Position numbers and translations under genes: made by a program. A stretch of DNA of 8,755 nucleotides from NCBI GenBank assembly GCA_002409365.1, contig DHUW01000013.1, forward strand, positions 1 through 8,755, read 5' to 3'. Positions within the stretch are counted from its first letter, which is position 1. Every line of letters starts with the position of its first letter. The notes beneath the pieces were generated by a model. It did not search any database. It saw only the letters and a list, made by a program, of their open reading frames with translations, and was not told where the DNA came from. Shown here piece by piece: positions 1 to 6,631 of the stretch. Origin of the DNA: Anaerolineaceae bacterium UBA5224 (GTDB lineage Bacteria; Chloroflexota; Anaerolineae; Anaerolineales; Anaerolineaceae).

Positions 1-26
1 TCTCAACTGCCTAAAGGCACAATAGA

Positions 27-51
27 AAGGGCGGGTTTGGAACCCGCCCTT
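27..51 (-). terminator. Terminator hairpin after transketolase
   Basis: A perfect 11-bp inverted repeat (AAGGGCGGGTT / AACCCGCCCTT) with a 3-base loop lies about 30 bases after the tkt stop codon. Read on the minus strand it is followed by a short, interrupted T-rich stretch (TTCTATT), so it fits an intrinsic terminator with a modest U-tract. The stem is GC-rich and would be stable in either direction. A converging gene beyond the left edge could share it. Confidence 0.65.
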
Positions 52-82
52 ATTAACAGAAATTGATTGAAAACGAGAGAAT

Positions 83-2095
83 CTATTTTTCCAGTAATTC
101 CCGGCATTTCTGCAATACATTCTCTACTGTGAAGCCGAATTCGACCGCCAATCGCTCAGCTGGTGCACTGGCGCCAAAATGGTCCATGGTGATCATGGCG
201 CCCTCAGGTCCCACCCAGCGGTACCAACCGAAGCTTGTGCCGGCTTCCACCACCAGGCGTGCCTTTACGTTGGGAAGCATAACCAAATCCTGGTATTCTT
301 TGGATTGCGTTTCAAATAGCTCCAGGCTGGGGAAAGAGATCAACCGCACGCTCACGCCTTCCTCTGCCAGGATCTGCCCGGCTTTGACGATCAGATCCAC
401 CTCAGACCCGCTTGCCATCAAAACCAATTCAGCAGGTCTATCTCCCAAATCTGCCAATACATAAGCGCCTTTGTGGAGTCCTTTGGCACTGGCAAACTTT
501 TCCCGGTCAAGCGTTGGTATTGCCTGGCGTGAGAGGGCTAAAATTGTCGGTCCATCGCTCCTTGTAATGGCACTCCTCCAGGCTTCCGCAGTTTCATTTG
601 CATCGGCAGGACGCAAGGTAATCACATTAGGCATTGCCCGAAACGAGTTCAGATGCTCCACTGGCTGATGGGTGGGACCATCCTCTCCGACCATGAAACT
701 GTCGTGGGAAAAAACCCAGGTATTGCCAATCTGCGAGAGCGCTGCCAGGCGTAATGCTGGTCGCAAATAATCTGAGAAAACAAAGAAAGTCGCTACAAAA
801 GAGTGTAATCCGCCATGCTGGCTGAGACCATTATTGATCGCTCCCATGGCATGCTCGCGGATACCAAAATTGATATTCCTTCCTGTGTAATTATTTTTTT
901 GAAAGCTTCCCAAACCCTTAAGCTCAACAGAGTTGGAGCCAGACAAGTCAGCCGAACCGCCAATCAACTCTGGCAAGACCATTGCCAGGGCGTTCAAGAC
1001 CTTGCCTGATGCAGCGCGGGTAGCGATTCCTTTGGTATCAGCAGGGAAAGTCGGGATGGCATCCTGCCAATTTTGTGGCAGGTCACCCTTCATTACACGT
1101 TCAAATTTGCAGGCTTTTTCAGGCTCAGCGGCTCGGTATTGATCAAAGATTTGCTTCCAGGTGGCTTCTTCCTGCCTACCCCTGGTCAGTGCTTCGCGGT
1201 AATGAGCCAGCACTTCATCACTCACATAGAATTTTGGTTCCACCGGGTAACCCAGGGCTTTTTTGGCTCCGCTCAGTTCCTCTTCACTCGGTATGCCCGA
1301 ATGGGCGGCCGATTTGTCAGCCCAGGTAGGGAAGCCATAACCGATTGTGGTCTTGCAGATGATGAATGAAGGCCGTGGATCAGCTTTAGCAGCCTGTATT
1401 GCCTGGTCAACTTCATGAACATTATTGCCATCTTTCACACGCAAAACCTGCCAGCCATAAGCTTCATAGCGCTTGGCGCGATCTTCTGTGAAAGTTATGT
1501 CTGTTCTGCCATCGATGGTGACGTTATTATCGTCATAGAAGCAGATCAATTTGCCCAAACCCAGATGACCTGCCAAGGACGACGCTTCGGAGGTCACGCC
1601 TTCCATCAGATCACCATCGCTGGCAATCACATAAGTGTAATGATCCACAATTTTATGGTTGTCTGTATTATAGGTTGCCGCCAAATGTGCCTCGGCTATC
1701 GCCATACCGACTGCCGTTGCCAACCCTTGGCCAAGTGGTCCGGTGGTGGTTTCGACCCCGGGGGTATGTCTATATTCAGGATGTCCAGGCGTCAGGCTGC
1801 CATATTGTCTGAACGACTTCAATTGCTCCATGGTCATATCTTTGTAGCCGGTAAGGTAAAAGAGGCTGTAAAGCAGCATAGAACCGTGCCCTGCGGAAAG
1901 GACAAATCGATCGCGGTCCACCCATTTGGGATTCGCCGGGTTATAGTGCAGGTGTTTGGTAAAGAGCGTATAAGCAATCGCGGCTGTACCCATTGGAAGG
2001 CCAGGATGCCCTGAATTCGCCTTCTGAACCGCGTCCGCACTCAGAAATCGAATCGTGTTAATCGCATCTTCTTGAAATGGGGTATTTGCCTGCAT
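83..2095 (-). CDS. tkt: Transketolase
   Basis: Transketolase is a thiamine diphosphate enzyme that moves two-carbon ketol units between sugar phosphates in the non-oxidative pentose phosphate pathway; it is cytosolic and works as a dimer. The 670-residue protein has the usual bacterial length and full domain order. The N-terminal cofactor domain has the GHGSM motif (His70), TGPLGQG (118-124) and the diphosphate/metal motif SDGDLMEG (159-166) followed by DDNNVTIDG. The pyrimidine-binding domain has GSADLSGSN (380-388), FGIREH with catalytic Glu414, and GEDGPTHQP with His476. A C-terminal domain follows. The ATG at 2095 is chosen because GGAGG lies 5 bases before it; an in-frame ATG 33 codons upstream has no ribosome-binding site and would add a non-conserved tail. 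The gene is separated from ptsI by a hairpin, so it is probably its own transcript. No defects are seen. Confidence 0.97.
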   Translation of the reverse strand: MQANTPFQEDAINTIRFLSADAVQKANSGHPGLPMGTAAIAYTLFTKHLHYNPANPKWVDRDRFVLSAGHGSMLLYSLFYLTGYKDMTMEQLKSFRQYGSLTPGHPEYRHTPGVETTTGPLGQGLATAVGMAIAEAHLAATYNTDNHKIVDHYTYVIASDGDLMEGVTSEASSLAGHLGLGKLICFYDDNNVTIDGRTDITFTEDRAKRYEAYGWQVLRVKDGNNVHEVDQAIQAAKADPRPSFIICKTTIGYGFPTWADKSAAHSGIPSEEELSGAKKALGYPVEPKFYVSDEVLAHYREALTRGRQEEATWKQIFDQYRAAEPEKACKFERVMKGDLPQNWQDAIPTFPADTKGIATRAASGKVLNALAMVLPELIGGSADLSGSNSVELKGLGSFQKNNYTGRNINFGIREHAMGAINNGLSQHGGLHSFVATFFVFSDYLRPALRLAALSQIGNTWVFSHDSFMVGEDGPTHQPVEHLNSFRAMPNVITLRPADANETAEAWRSAITRSDGPTILALSRQAIPTLDREKFASAKGLHKGAYVLADLGDRPAELVLMASGSEVDLIVKAGQILAEEGVSVRLISFPSLELFETQSKEYQDLVMLPNVKARLVVEAGTSFGWYRWVGPEGAMITMDHFGASAPAERLAVEFGFTVENVLQKCRELLEK

Positions 2096-2131
2096 AATCG
2101 CCTCCGATAAAAATAGATCTAAGTCGCACTC

Positions 2132-2137
2132 ATTGTA
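2132..2137 (-). promoter_or_regulatory. Possible -10 element for tkt
   Basis: TACAAT (5 of 6 match to the sigma-70 -10 consensus) sits on the minus strand about 27 bases before the tkt ribosome-binding site. I find no convincing -35 hexamer at 16-18 bases, though the upstream stretch is A/T-rich. A promoter is expected in this region because of the hairpin separating tkt from ptsI, but the exact site is uncertain. Confidence 0.3.
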
Positions 2138-2209
2138 CTTGAATTTTCTGCTGAAATTTTTAAAAACTACTTGACGGAAAGGTATGAATAACATCTCAAG
2201 AAATTAACA

Positions 2210-2231
2210 AGGCGGGCCCTTTAGCCCGCCT
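2210..2231 (-). terminator. Terminator hairpin after ptsHI
   Basis: An 8-bp GC-rich stem (AGGCGGGC / GCCCGCCT) with a 6-base loop lies about 28 bases beyond the ptsI stop codon. On the minus strand it is followed by TTGTTAATTT, a broken T-tract. It probably ends the ptsH-ptsI transcript and uncouples it from tkt. Confidence 0.65.
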
Positions 2232-2258
2232 GTATAATCAAAAAAATTCCAATTTTGA

Positions 2259-3977
2259 CTAGCTGCGTTTATCTACTTCATTCTTGACATAGGCGATTAT
2301 TTCTGCCTCGGTGTTGAGGCTTTGGGCTTTCTTGGCGATATCTTCCGCCTCTTCAAGGGTAAAGAGTGACAGGGTGCGTTTGACACGACCAATATTGGCA
2401 GCATTCATGCTGAATTTGCGCAAGCCCAATCCGAACATCACCAACGCACTCAGGTGATCGCCTGCCAATTCACCGCATACCGAAATGGGTTTGCCAGCCT
2501 TATTAAATTCAGCAAATATCCGCCCTAAAATGCGGAACATGGACGGCGACATGCTTTGGAAGTAATCGGTGATAGCCGGGTTCATCCGGTCTACTGCATG
2601 CAGGTACTGGGTCAGGTCATTGGTGCCGACGCTGGCAAAGTCAACCTCTTGAGCTGCCATGTCAGCAATCATGGCAATTGACGGGATCTCGATCATGATC
2701 CCGATGTTGATCTTTTCATCAAATGCGACCCCTTGCATCCTCAGCTCTGCCTTGGCTTCATCAACGGCCGCCCTGGCTGCCCGGATGTCATCCATTGTGC
2801 CAACCATCGGGAACATGATCTGCAAAGGACCAAAAGCAGAAGCACGTAAGGCTGCTCTCAATTGTGTTTTGAACATTTCAGGGTGGTCCAGGCAAAAACG
2901 CAGCGCCCGGTTGCCCAGGAAGGGGTTATCCTCTTTGGGCATGGTCATGTATCGCAGGGTTTTATCGCCGCCAATATCAAGAGTGCGTAAAGTGACCGGA
3001 TTGCCCATGGCATTCGCCAGAACCTTCTTGTAGGCATCGAATTGCTCCTGTTCAGTCGGCAGGTGATCGCTGTTCATGTACAGGAATTCGGTGCGGAACA
3101 ATCCCACAAAATCAGCATACTTAAAACTTTCATCAGGGTCAGTGCCACCAATGTTAAGCCCAATGCTATATCGTTCTCCGCTGGCAACCAATGGGAGTCT
3201 GTCCAGGTATTGACCTGTCTCGCGTTCCTCTTTAATGTACTCGACCAACTTTTCCTGGTATTCCTTGATGGTTTCTTTTTCAGGTTCCAGCAACACCTTC
3301 CCTGCCAGAGCATCCAGGATAACGCTGTCCCCGTTGCTCACGATTTTGGTCGCATCAGTTACCCCAAGAATGGCTGGGATTTTATAGCTTCGGGCAAGAA
3401 TGGCAGTGTGCGAGGTGGCTCCGCCAACTTCAGTGAAGATGCCCAGCACATGCTCGCGATCCATCGTCGCTGTATCACTGGGCAGCAAGTCGTGGGCGAC
3501 CACAATCACGCTCTCGCGCAAGTTGGAAAGATTGCTTTCTTTTTCTCCCTTTAGAATACGCAAAACGCGGTTGCGCACGTCGCGCAGGTCGGCAGCACGG
3601 GCAGCGATCAGTGGGTCCTGGGCCTTTTCCAGGAGGTTGGCAAAACCGGTATAAATCTGGTCAACCGCATAATCTGGCATGGTGCGGTTTTCATAGATCA
3701 TCTCTTTTACGCCTTCCGCAACCTCTTCATCCTTGAGGATTTCGACATGCGCTGTGAAAATCTTTGCCTTTTCAGGGGATTCTTCCGACATCGAATCGAT
3801 GATGCTGTTCAATTCGTTCTCAGCAGAGTAGACAGCGTCCTGATATTTCTCGAAGAACTCATCTTCTTTGCCTGCCTCGAAATAAGATTCGTGGACATCG
3901 GCTTTGAAAGCTTTATAGATATACGCCTTTCCCAGGGCAATGCCCCTTGAAACCGGATTCCCTTTTAAGATCCTCAT
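2259..3977 (-). CDS. ptsI: PTS enzyme I (phosphoenolpyruvate-protein phosphotransferase)
   Basis: Enzyme I takes phosphate from phosphoenolpyruvate, carries it on a histidine and passes it to HPr; it is cytosolic and dimeric. The 572-residue product matches the family length (about 570-575). The N-terminal HPr-binding and swivelling domains run to about residue 225, with the phosphorylated His190 in GGATSHTAILAR. The PEP-binding barrel has Arg295 (GLFRTEFLYM), Arg331 (RTLDIGGDK), the signature DFASVGTNDLTQY (446-458) and the active-site Cys501 in CGELAGD. The ATG at 3977 is chosen for its AGGAG 5 bases upstream and because the mature family N-terminus (ILKGNPVSRGIALGKA) starts right there. 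An in-frame TTG next to the ptsH stop and an ATG five codons upstream are less likely. It lies 54 bases after ptsH, so the two should be co-transcribed. All catalytic residues are intact. Confidence 0.96.
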   Translation of the reverse strand: MRILKGNPVSRGIALGKAYIYKAFKADVHESYFEAGKEDEFFEKYQDAVYSAENELNSIIDSMSEESPEKAKIFTAHVEILKDEEVAEGVKEMIYENRTMPDYAVDQIYTGFANLLEKAQDPLIAARAADLRDVRNRVLRILKGEKESNLSNLRESVIVVAHDLLPSDTATMDREHVLGIFTEVGGATSHTAILARSYKIPAILGVTDATKIVSNGDSVILDALAGKVLLEPEKETIKEYQEKLVEYIKEERETGQYLDRLPLVASGERYSIGLNIGGTDPDESFKYADFVGLFRTEFLYMNSDHLPTEQEQFDAYKKVLANAMGNPVTLRTLDIGGDKTLRYMTMPKEDNPFLGNRALRFCLDHPEMFKTQLRAALRASAFGPLQIMFPMVGTMDDIRAARAAVDEAKAELRMQGVAFDEKINIGIMIEIPSIAMIADMAAQEVDFASVGTNDLTQYLHAVDRMNPAITDYFQSMSPSMFRILGRIFAEFNKAGKPISVCGELAGDHLSALVMFGLGLRKFSMNAANIGRVKRTLSLFTLEEAEDIAKKAQSLNTEAEIIAYVKNEVDKRS

Positions 3978-4031
3978 TCCTTCTCCTTTCATAGTCCCCT
4001 TAATGAACGCGAACGGCCCGTTTTGTTTCAA

Positions 4032-4310
4032 CTAATCTTCGCCAAATTTTGATTCAACCAGGGCGAACAACTTATCGACCGCTTCCACCTCATCGGGACC
4101 ATCAGCAGCAATTTCGATCGGAGTGCCCACCGATAGACCCTGGGCTAAAATTTTAATGATCGATTTGGCATTCGCCGGTTGTGCAGCTTCGTCATCCAGG
4201 CGCTGAACGGTAACTTTGCATTCAAACTGTTTCGCCATGGCAACGAATTCTGAAGCAGGGCGGGCATGAAGACCGGATGCATTTTTCAATTCTATCTTTT
4301 TGGAATACAT
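4032..4310 (-). CDS. ptsH: PTS phosphocarrier protein HPr
   Basis: HPr is the small phosphate carrier between enzyme I and PTS acceptors. The 92-residue protein has the phosphorylated His15 in NASGLHARPAS at the canonical position, and the regulatory-serine region is recognisable as NAKSI with Ser50 (the Ser46 equivalent). Typical HPr is 85-88 residues. The extra length includes about four residues in the loop before this serine (around residues 38-46, LDDEAAQPA), which shifts its number. The ATG at 4310 has AGGAG 5 bases upstream; an upstream in-frame TTG would add 14 non-conserved residues. It is the first gene of the ptsH-ptsI pair. No EII permease component, HPr kinase or CcpA-like gene is in the window, so the phosphate acceptor and any serine phosphorylation are unknown. 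Confidence 0.95.
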   Translation of the reverse strand: MYSKKIELKNASGLHARPASEFVAMAKQFECKVTVQRLDDEAAQPANAKSIIKILAQGLSVGTPIEIAADGPDEVEAVDKLFALVESKFGED

Positions 4311-4436
4311 AATCTCTCCTTTGATGGCAATATCTACTACGGTGATCCTCAAGCCTTCGGTAAGAAATCTTCCTTTAAAAACTTGAGAAACCTGTGATTA
4401 AAATAAAACCGAGATTGAAAATATCAACCTTGCTCA

Positions 4437-4466
4437 ATTCTACCGAATTGTGACAAACTGTGTGAA
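4437..4466 (-). promoter_or_regulatory. Predicted sigma-70-type promoter for ptsHI
   Basis: Minus-strand TTCACA (5 of 6) and TAGAAT (5 of 6) are separated by 18 bases. Transcription would begin near 4430, giving a leader of about 120 bases before ptsH. The surrounding stretch is AT-rich and lies between the ygbA-like stop and ptsH. Confidence 0.45.
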
Positions 4467-4480
4467 TAAATTTTAATTTA

Positions 4481-4502
4481 TTTTCCAGGCGTCCCCTGAA
4501 AA
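4481..4502 (-). terminator. Weak hairpin after the ygbA-like gene
   Basis: TTTTCCAGG and CCTGAAAA can pair with one bulged base around a 5-base loop, starting a few bases after the stop codon. On the minus strand it is followed by an AT-rich run (TAAATTAAAATTTA, itself a small palindrome at 4467-4480) rather than a clean T-tract. It may be a weak terminator; read-through into ptsH is possible. Confidence 0.3.
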
Positions 4503-4506
4503 GAAG

Positions 4507-4875
4507 CTACTTATTAGCGAGTTTATTTCGCAGGCGGGCAACCTGTTCGCTGTCTGCTCGACGCGACATGCGAAAATGCCGAACCACAGCTGCAGGATCT
4601 TTGAAGATCAGGCGCGGACCAGCAAAACGCATTACTTCACGCACCCGCTCGCGATAGGTTGCCTGATAGCAGTGTACCGGGCAGCGCGCGCAAACTGGTT
4701 TGTCTGGCAGGAACATGCAGCGGCTCACCCGCTCATGGGCGTAATCAAGCAGCTCCTGGCATTGGGGGCAAAGACCAGCGCTTTTCCTGTGCTTTGAGCG
4801 GCAATAAATGCGGGTCATGCTTGCAATGGTATCTTGTTCTTGCTGAACGAACTCGGGATCAACTGGGCTTTTCAT
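4507..4875 (-). CDS. ygbA: YgbA-family (nitrous oxide-stimulated promoter family) cysteine-rich protein
   Basis: This 122-residue protein matches the small YgbA family, named in Pfam for a nitrous oxide-stimulated promoter; E. coli YgbA has about the same length and belongs to the NO-responsive NsrR regulon. Its biochemical role is not firmly established. Recognisable family features are MTRIYC (20-25), LCPQCQELLDYAHER (35-49) and CARCPVHCY (62-70), then EVMRFAGPR (80-88). The seven cysteines (25, 36, 39, 53, 62, 65, 69) suggest a metal or Fe-S site; that is an inference. The ATG at 4875 is chosen because the reading frame upstream contains a likely promoter (4885-4914), and its far GTG start (4983) lies inside the glnA hairpin. 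The ribosome-binding site before 4875 is only a G-run. It sits alone between glnA and ptsH. The C-terminal 20 residues are basic. Confidence 0.85.
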   Translation of the reverse strand: MKSPVDPEFVQQEQDTIASMTRIYCRSKHRKSAGLCPQCQELLDYAHERVSRCMFLPDKPVCARCPVHCYQATYRERVREVMRFAGPRLIFKDPAAVVRHFRMSRRADSEQVARLRNKLANK

Positions 4876-4884
4876 AACCCCCAG

Positions 4885-4914
4885 ATTGTAAACCAAATCA
4901 GGTTTACTGGTCAA
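4885..4914 (-). promoter_or_regulatory. Predicted promoter for the ygbA-like gene
   Basis: Minus-strand TTGACC (5 of 6) and TACAAT (5 of 6) are 18 bases apart. The -10 element ends 9 bases before the chosen ATG, so the transcript would start about 3 bases from the start codon, effectively leaderless. No NsrR-like or other operator was recognised. The call depends on the ATG at 4875 being the true start. Confidence 0.45.
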
Positions 4915-4975
4915 TCGTGCCAAAAAAAATAGTCTATGCTGCTCGAACTGGAATGTTTCGTCAATAATTACCCAA

Positions 4976-5006
4976 ATGCGCACGAAAACTACATTTTCGT
5001 GCGCAT
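4976..5006 (-). terminator. 13-bp hairpin at the glnA 3' end
   Basis: A perfect 13-bp inverted repeat (ATGCGCACGAAAA / TTTTCGTGCGCAT) with a 5-base loop begins 17 bases after the glnA stop. Its position fits transcription termination or 3'-end protection of glnA mRNA. The minus-strand sequence after the stem is TTTGGGTAATTATT, so there is no proper U-tract, which lowers certainty that it is a classic intrinsic terminator. Confidence 0.55.
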
Positions 5007-5023
5007 CTCATATTCAGGGGCGA

Positions 5024-6367
5024 TTAAATTGTTTCCAGGTAGCGCATAATTTCCCAATCTGTCACATTCCTGCGATACTCGTTGATTTCAGCTTCCCGGG
5101 AAGCCACAAAAGTCTCATATAGGTTGTCTCCAAGTGATTTACTCATCAGCGGATCAGCCTTGAACTCAATCAGAGCATCTTCTAGCGAACCAGGCAGAGC
5201 ACCTACCATCAACTTTTCGCGTTCCTGCTCATCCAGCTCATAAAGATTGATATTGTTAACTGGTTCAGGGCAAGTGATGGATCGGTCATCTACAGCTTCC
5301 AGGGCTGCTTCCAGCATGACTGTGAATGCCAGGTAAGGATTGGCAGATGGATCCGGGCAACGCAGCTCGATCCTAACTGCTTTTTTGTTACCATTGTTGA
5401 CCTGGGGAACCCGAATCAACGCTGAACGGTTTACCTGTGCCCAGGCGATATAGACAGGCGCTTCATAACCTGGCACCAGGCGCTTGTATGAGTTGATGGT
5501 CGGTGCCAGCACTGTCGAAAGCGCTCGCGCGTGCTTTAGCTGACCGGCGATAAATTGTTTTGCCAATACAGACAAGTGCATGGGATCAGACCTGTCAAAA
5601 AACAGGTTGTTACCATCCTTGTCATAAACAGACTGATGGCAATGCATCCCTGAACCAGCAGCTCCATAGATAGGCTTAGGCATAAAAGAGGCGATCACCC
5701 CGTGCCGTCCTGCAATTGCTTTGACCGCAGATTTGAATGTCTGAACATTATCTGCGGTTTTCAGCGCGTCATCAAACTGGAAGTCTATCTCATGTTGTCC
5801 GAGTCCAGACTCGTGATGCCCAACTTCGACCTTCAATCCCATCATATGCAAGGTGGAGATAATTTCGGTTCGGATCGTGACAGCCTGATCGTTTGCTGAA
5901 AAATCAAAATAACTGCCAACATCATAGGGTACAGGACGTGTTTTTTCAACGCCATTCCTTAAAAACAGGTAAAACTCTGGCTCCGGACCGATATTATATG
6001 TCCAGCCGCGTTCTTCTTTTATCTTCCCCAATGCTGCCTTAAGCCATCCTCGGGGGTCACCTTCAAAGGGCGTACCGTTTGGGCGGTAGATATCGCATAA
6101 AACCCTCGCTCGCCTGTAATCGGGGTCAGACCATGGCAGAATGGCATAGGTGTCGGGGTCTACCTCCAGATGCATATCACTTTCCTGGATACGAGCGAAC
6201 CCTTCCACAGAAGAACCATCAAACCAGATGCCTTCATCCAGCACTTCTGGGAGCATACTAACCGGACCGTCCAACGATTTGACCACCCCGTTGATATCGG
6301 TGAATTGATAGGATAGAAACGACACTCCATCCTCTTTGACACGTTTTAATAAATCTTTGTTATCCAT
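5024..6367 (-). CDS. glnA: Glutamine synthetase, type I-alpha
   Basis: Makes glutamine from glutamate, ammonium and ATP, in a cytosolic dodecamer. The 447-residue length and absence of the roughly 25-residue insertion seen in type I-beta enzymes place it in the I-alpha group. Visible motifs are the N-terminal DGSSVEGFARIQESDM (50-65), GPEPEF with metal ligands Glu129/Glu131, HHESGLGQHEIDF (184-196), GSGMHCHQS with His242, the flap segment PGYEAPV around Glu302, NRSALIRVP (313-321) and ELRCPDPSANPYLAF (334-348). Arg59 aligns with the arginine that mediates glutamine feedback inhibition in Bacillus GlnA; this is family knowledge applied by alignment. INLYELDEQE (373-382) keeps a tyrosine near the adenylylation position of I-beta enzymes, but that modification is not expected here. 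The ATG has AGGAG 4 bases upstream. No GlnR-type box or nitrogen regulator gene was recognised nearby. It is probably monocistronic, with a long, structured upstream region. Confidence 0.97.
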   Translation of the reverse strand: MDNKDLLKRVKEDGVSFLSYQFTDINGVVKSLDGPVSMLPEVLDEGIWFDGSSVEGFARIQESDMHLEVDPDTYAILPWSDPDYRRARVLCDIYRPNGTPFEGDPRGWLKAALGKIKEERGWTYNIGPEPEFYLFLRNGVEKTRPVPYDVGSYFDFSANDQAVTIRTEIISTLHMMGLKVEVGHHESGLGQHEIDFQFDDALKTADNVQTFKSAVKAIAGRHGVIASFMPKPIYGAAGSGMHCHQSVYDKDGNNLFFDRSDPMHLSVLAKQFIAGQLKHARALSTVLAPTINSYKRLVPGYEAPVYIAWAQVNRSALIRVPQVNNGNKKAVRIELRCPDPSANPYLAFTVMLEAALEAVDDRSITCPEPVNNINLYELDEQEREKLMVGALPGSLEDALIEFKADPLMSKSLGDNLYETFVASREAEINEYRRNVTDWEIMRYLETI

Positions 6368-6396
6368 TTTTCTCCTGATTAAATAGGCAAAAACAT

Positions 6397-6423
6397 CAAA
6401 TTGATAAAATTTGAATCAATTTG
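6397..6423 (-). promoter_or_regulatory. AT-rich dyad just upstream of the glnA ribosome-binding site
   Basis: A perfect 9-bp inverted repeat (CAAATTGAT / ATCAATTTG) surrounds a 9-base centre, about 30 bases before the glnA start. On the minus strand it is followed by GATGTTTTTGCC. It could be an operator, or an RNA stem with a short U-run acting as an attenuator; the stem is weak because it is AT-rich. The half-sites resemble TTGAT/ATCAA, but the 9-base spacing does not fit an FNR/CRP site. Confidence 0.4.
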
Positions 6424-6494
6424 CTCACCAAGCAAACGCTCTGTACCGTTTGTCACCAACCGGTTTTAAGTTGCTTTTATCAAGAAGAATGAAA

Positions 6495-6606
6495 CCCGTG
6501 AGGGGCTCCGAAGGCTTCCGCTGATCTGTTCGATTTTCCCCGGCGTTCCGGGTTAGCACATCCCTCGCGGGACAGAACCTTCACCTCGTCATCTCACTGC
6601 TGAGAT
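6495..6606 (-). ncRNA. Candidate structured leader RNA upstream of glnA
   Basis: This gene-free stretch holds several nested complementary segments. Minus-strand hairpins: ATCTCA-GCAG-TGAGAT (6591-6606), TCCC-GCGA-GGGA with a GNRA loop (6561-6572) and CCCGG-AACG-CCGGG (6539-6552). The last two lie inside a junction that can be closed by GAAC/GTTC (6575-6578 with 6528-6531), GAAGG/CCTTC (6578-6582 with 6510-6514; the shared base 6578 can use only one partner) and GAGG/CCTC (6584-6587 with 6500-6503). That is a plausible multi-branched RNA fold. I could not match it to a known riboswitch, T-box, 6S, SRP or tmRNA consensus. It could be the glnA 5' leader or a separate small RNA; the complement folds too, so the strand rests only on position. 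Confidence 0.4.
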
Positions 6607-6611
6607 CCATA

Positions 6612-6629
6612 CGCTATATCTTCGCTATA
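6612..6629 (-). repeat. Tandem direct repeat TATAGCG, 11-bp period
   Basis: TATAGCG occurs twice on the minus strand, at 6623-6629 and 6612-6618, separated by four bases. The 11-bp period places both copies on nearly the same face of the helix, as is common for paired regulator sites. It lies immediately upstream of the structured stretch before glnA. Chance occurrence is possible. Confidence 0.35.
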
Positions 6630-6631
6630 CA

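Noticed and set aside
1415..2014. Long plus-strand open frame of 199 codons
   Set aside because: It is antisense to transketolase, has no recognisable domain, and the minus-strand protein is strongly conserved.
2096..2194. Extended transketolase start 33 codons upstream
   Set aside because: No ribosome-binding site before it, and the added segment is not part of the family; GGAGG precedes the ATG at 2095.
3978..4031. Extended enzyme I start at a TTG touching the ptsH stop
   Set aside because: The ATG at 3977 has a clean ribosome-binding site and gives the usual family N-terminus.
4876..4983. N-terminal extension of the ygbA-like protein from a GTG at 4983
   Set aside because: The GTG lies inside the glnA hairpin, the added residues do not look like the family, and a promoter match falls within this stretch.
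6397..6423. FNR/CRP binding site
   Set aside because: Half-sites TTGAT and ATCAA are present, but the spacing is 9 bases rather than the 4 needed.
6475..6580. SAM-I, cobalamin or T-box riboswitch in the glnA upstream region
   Set aside because: Short matches such as ATCAAGA...GAAACCC on the plus strand or GGTGAAGG...CTGTCCCGC on the minus strand lack the remaining conserved core elements, and the plus-strand match would face away from glnA.
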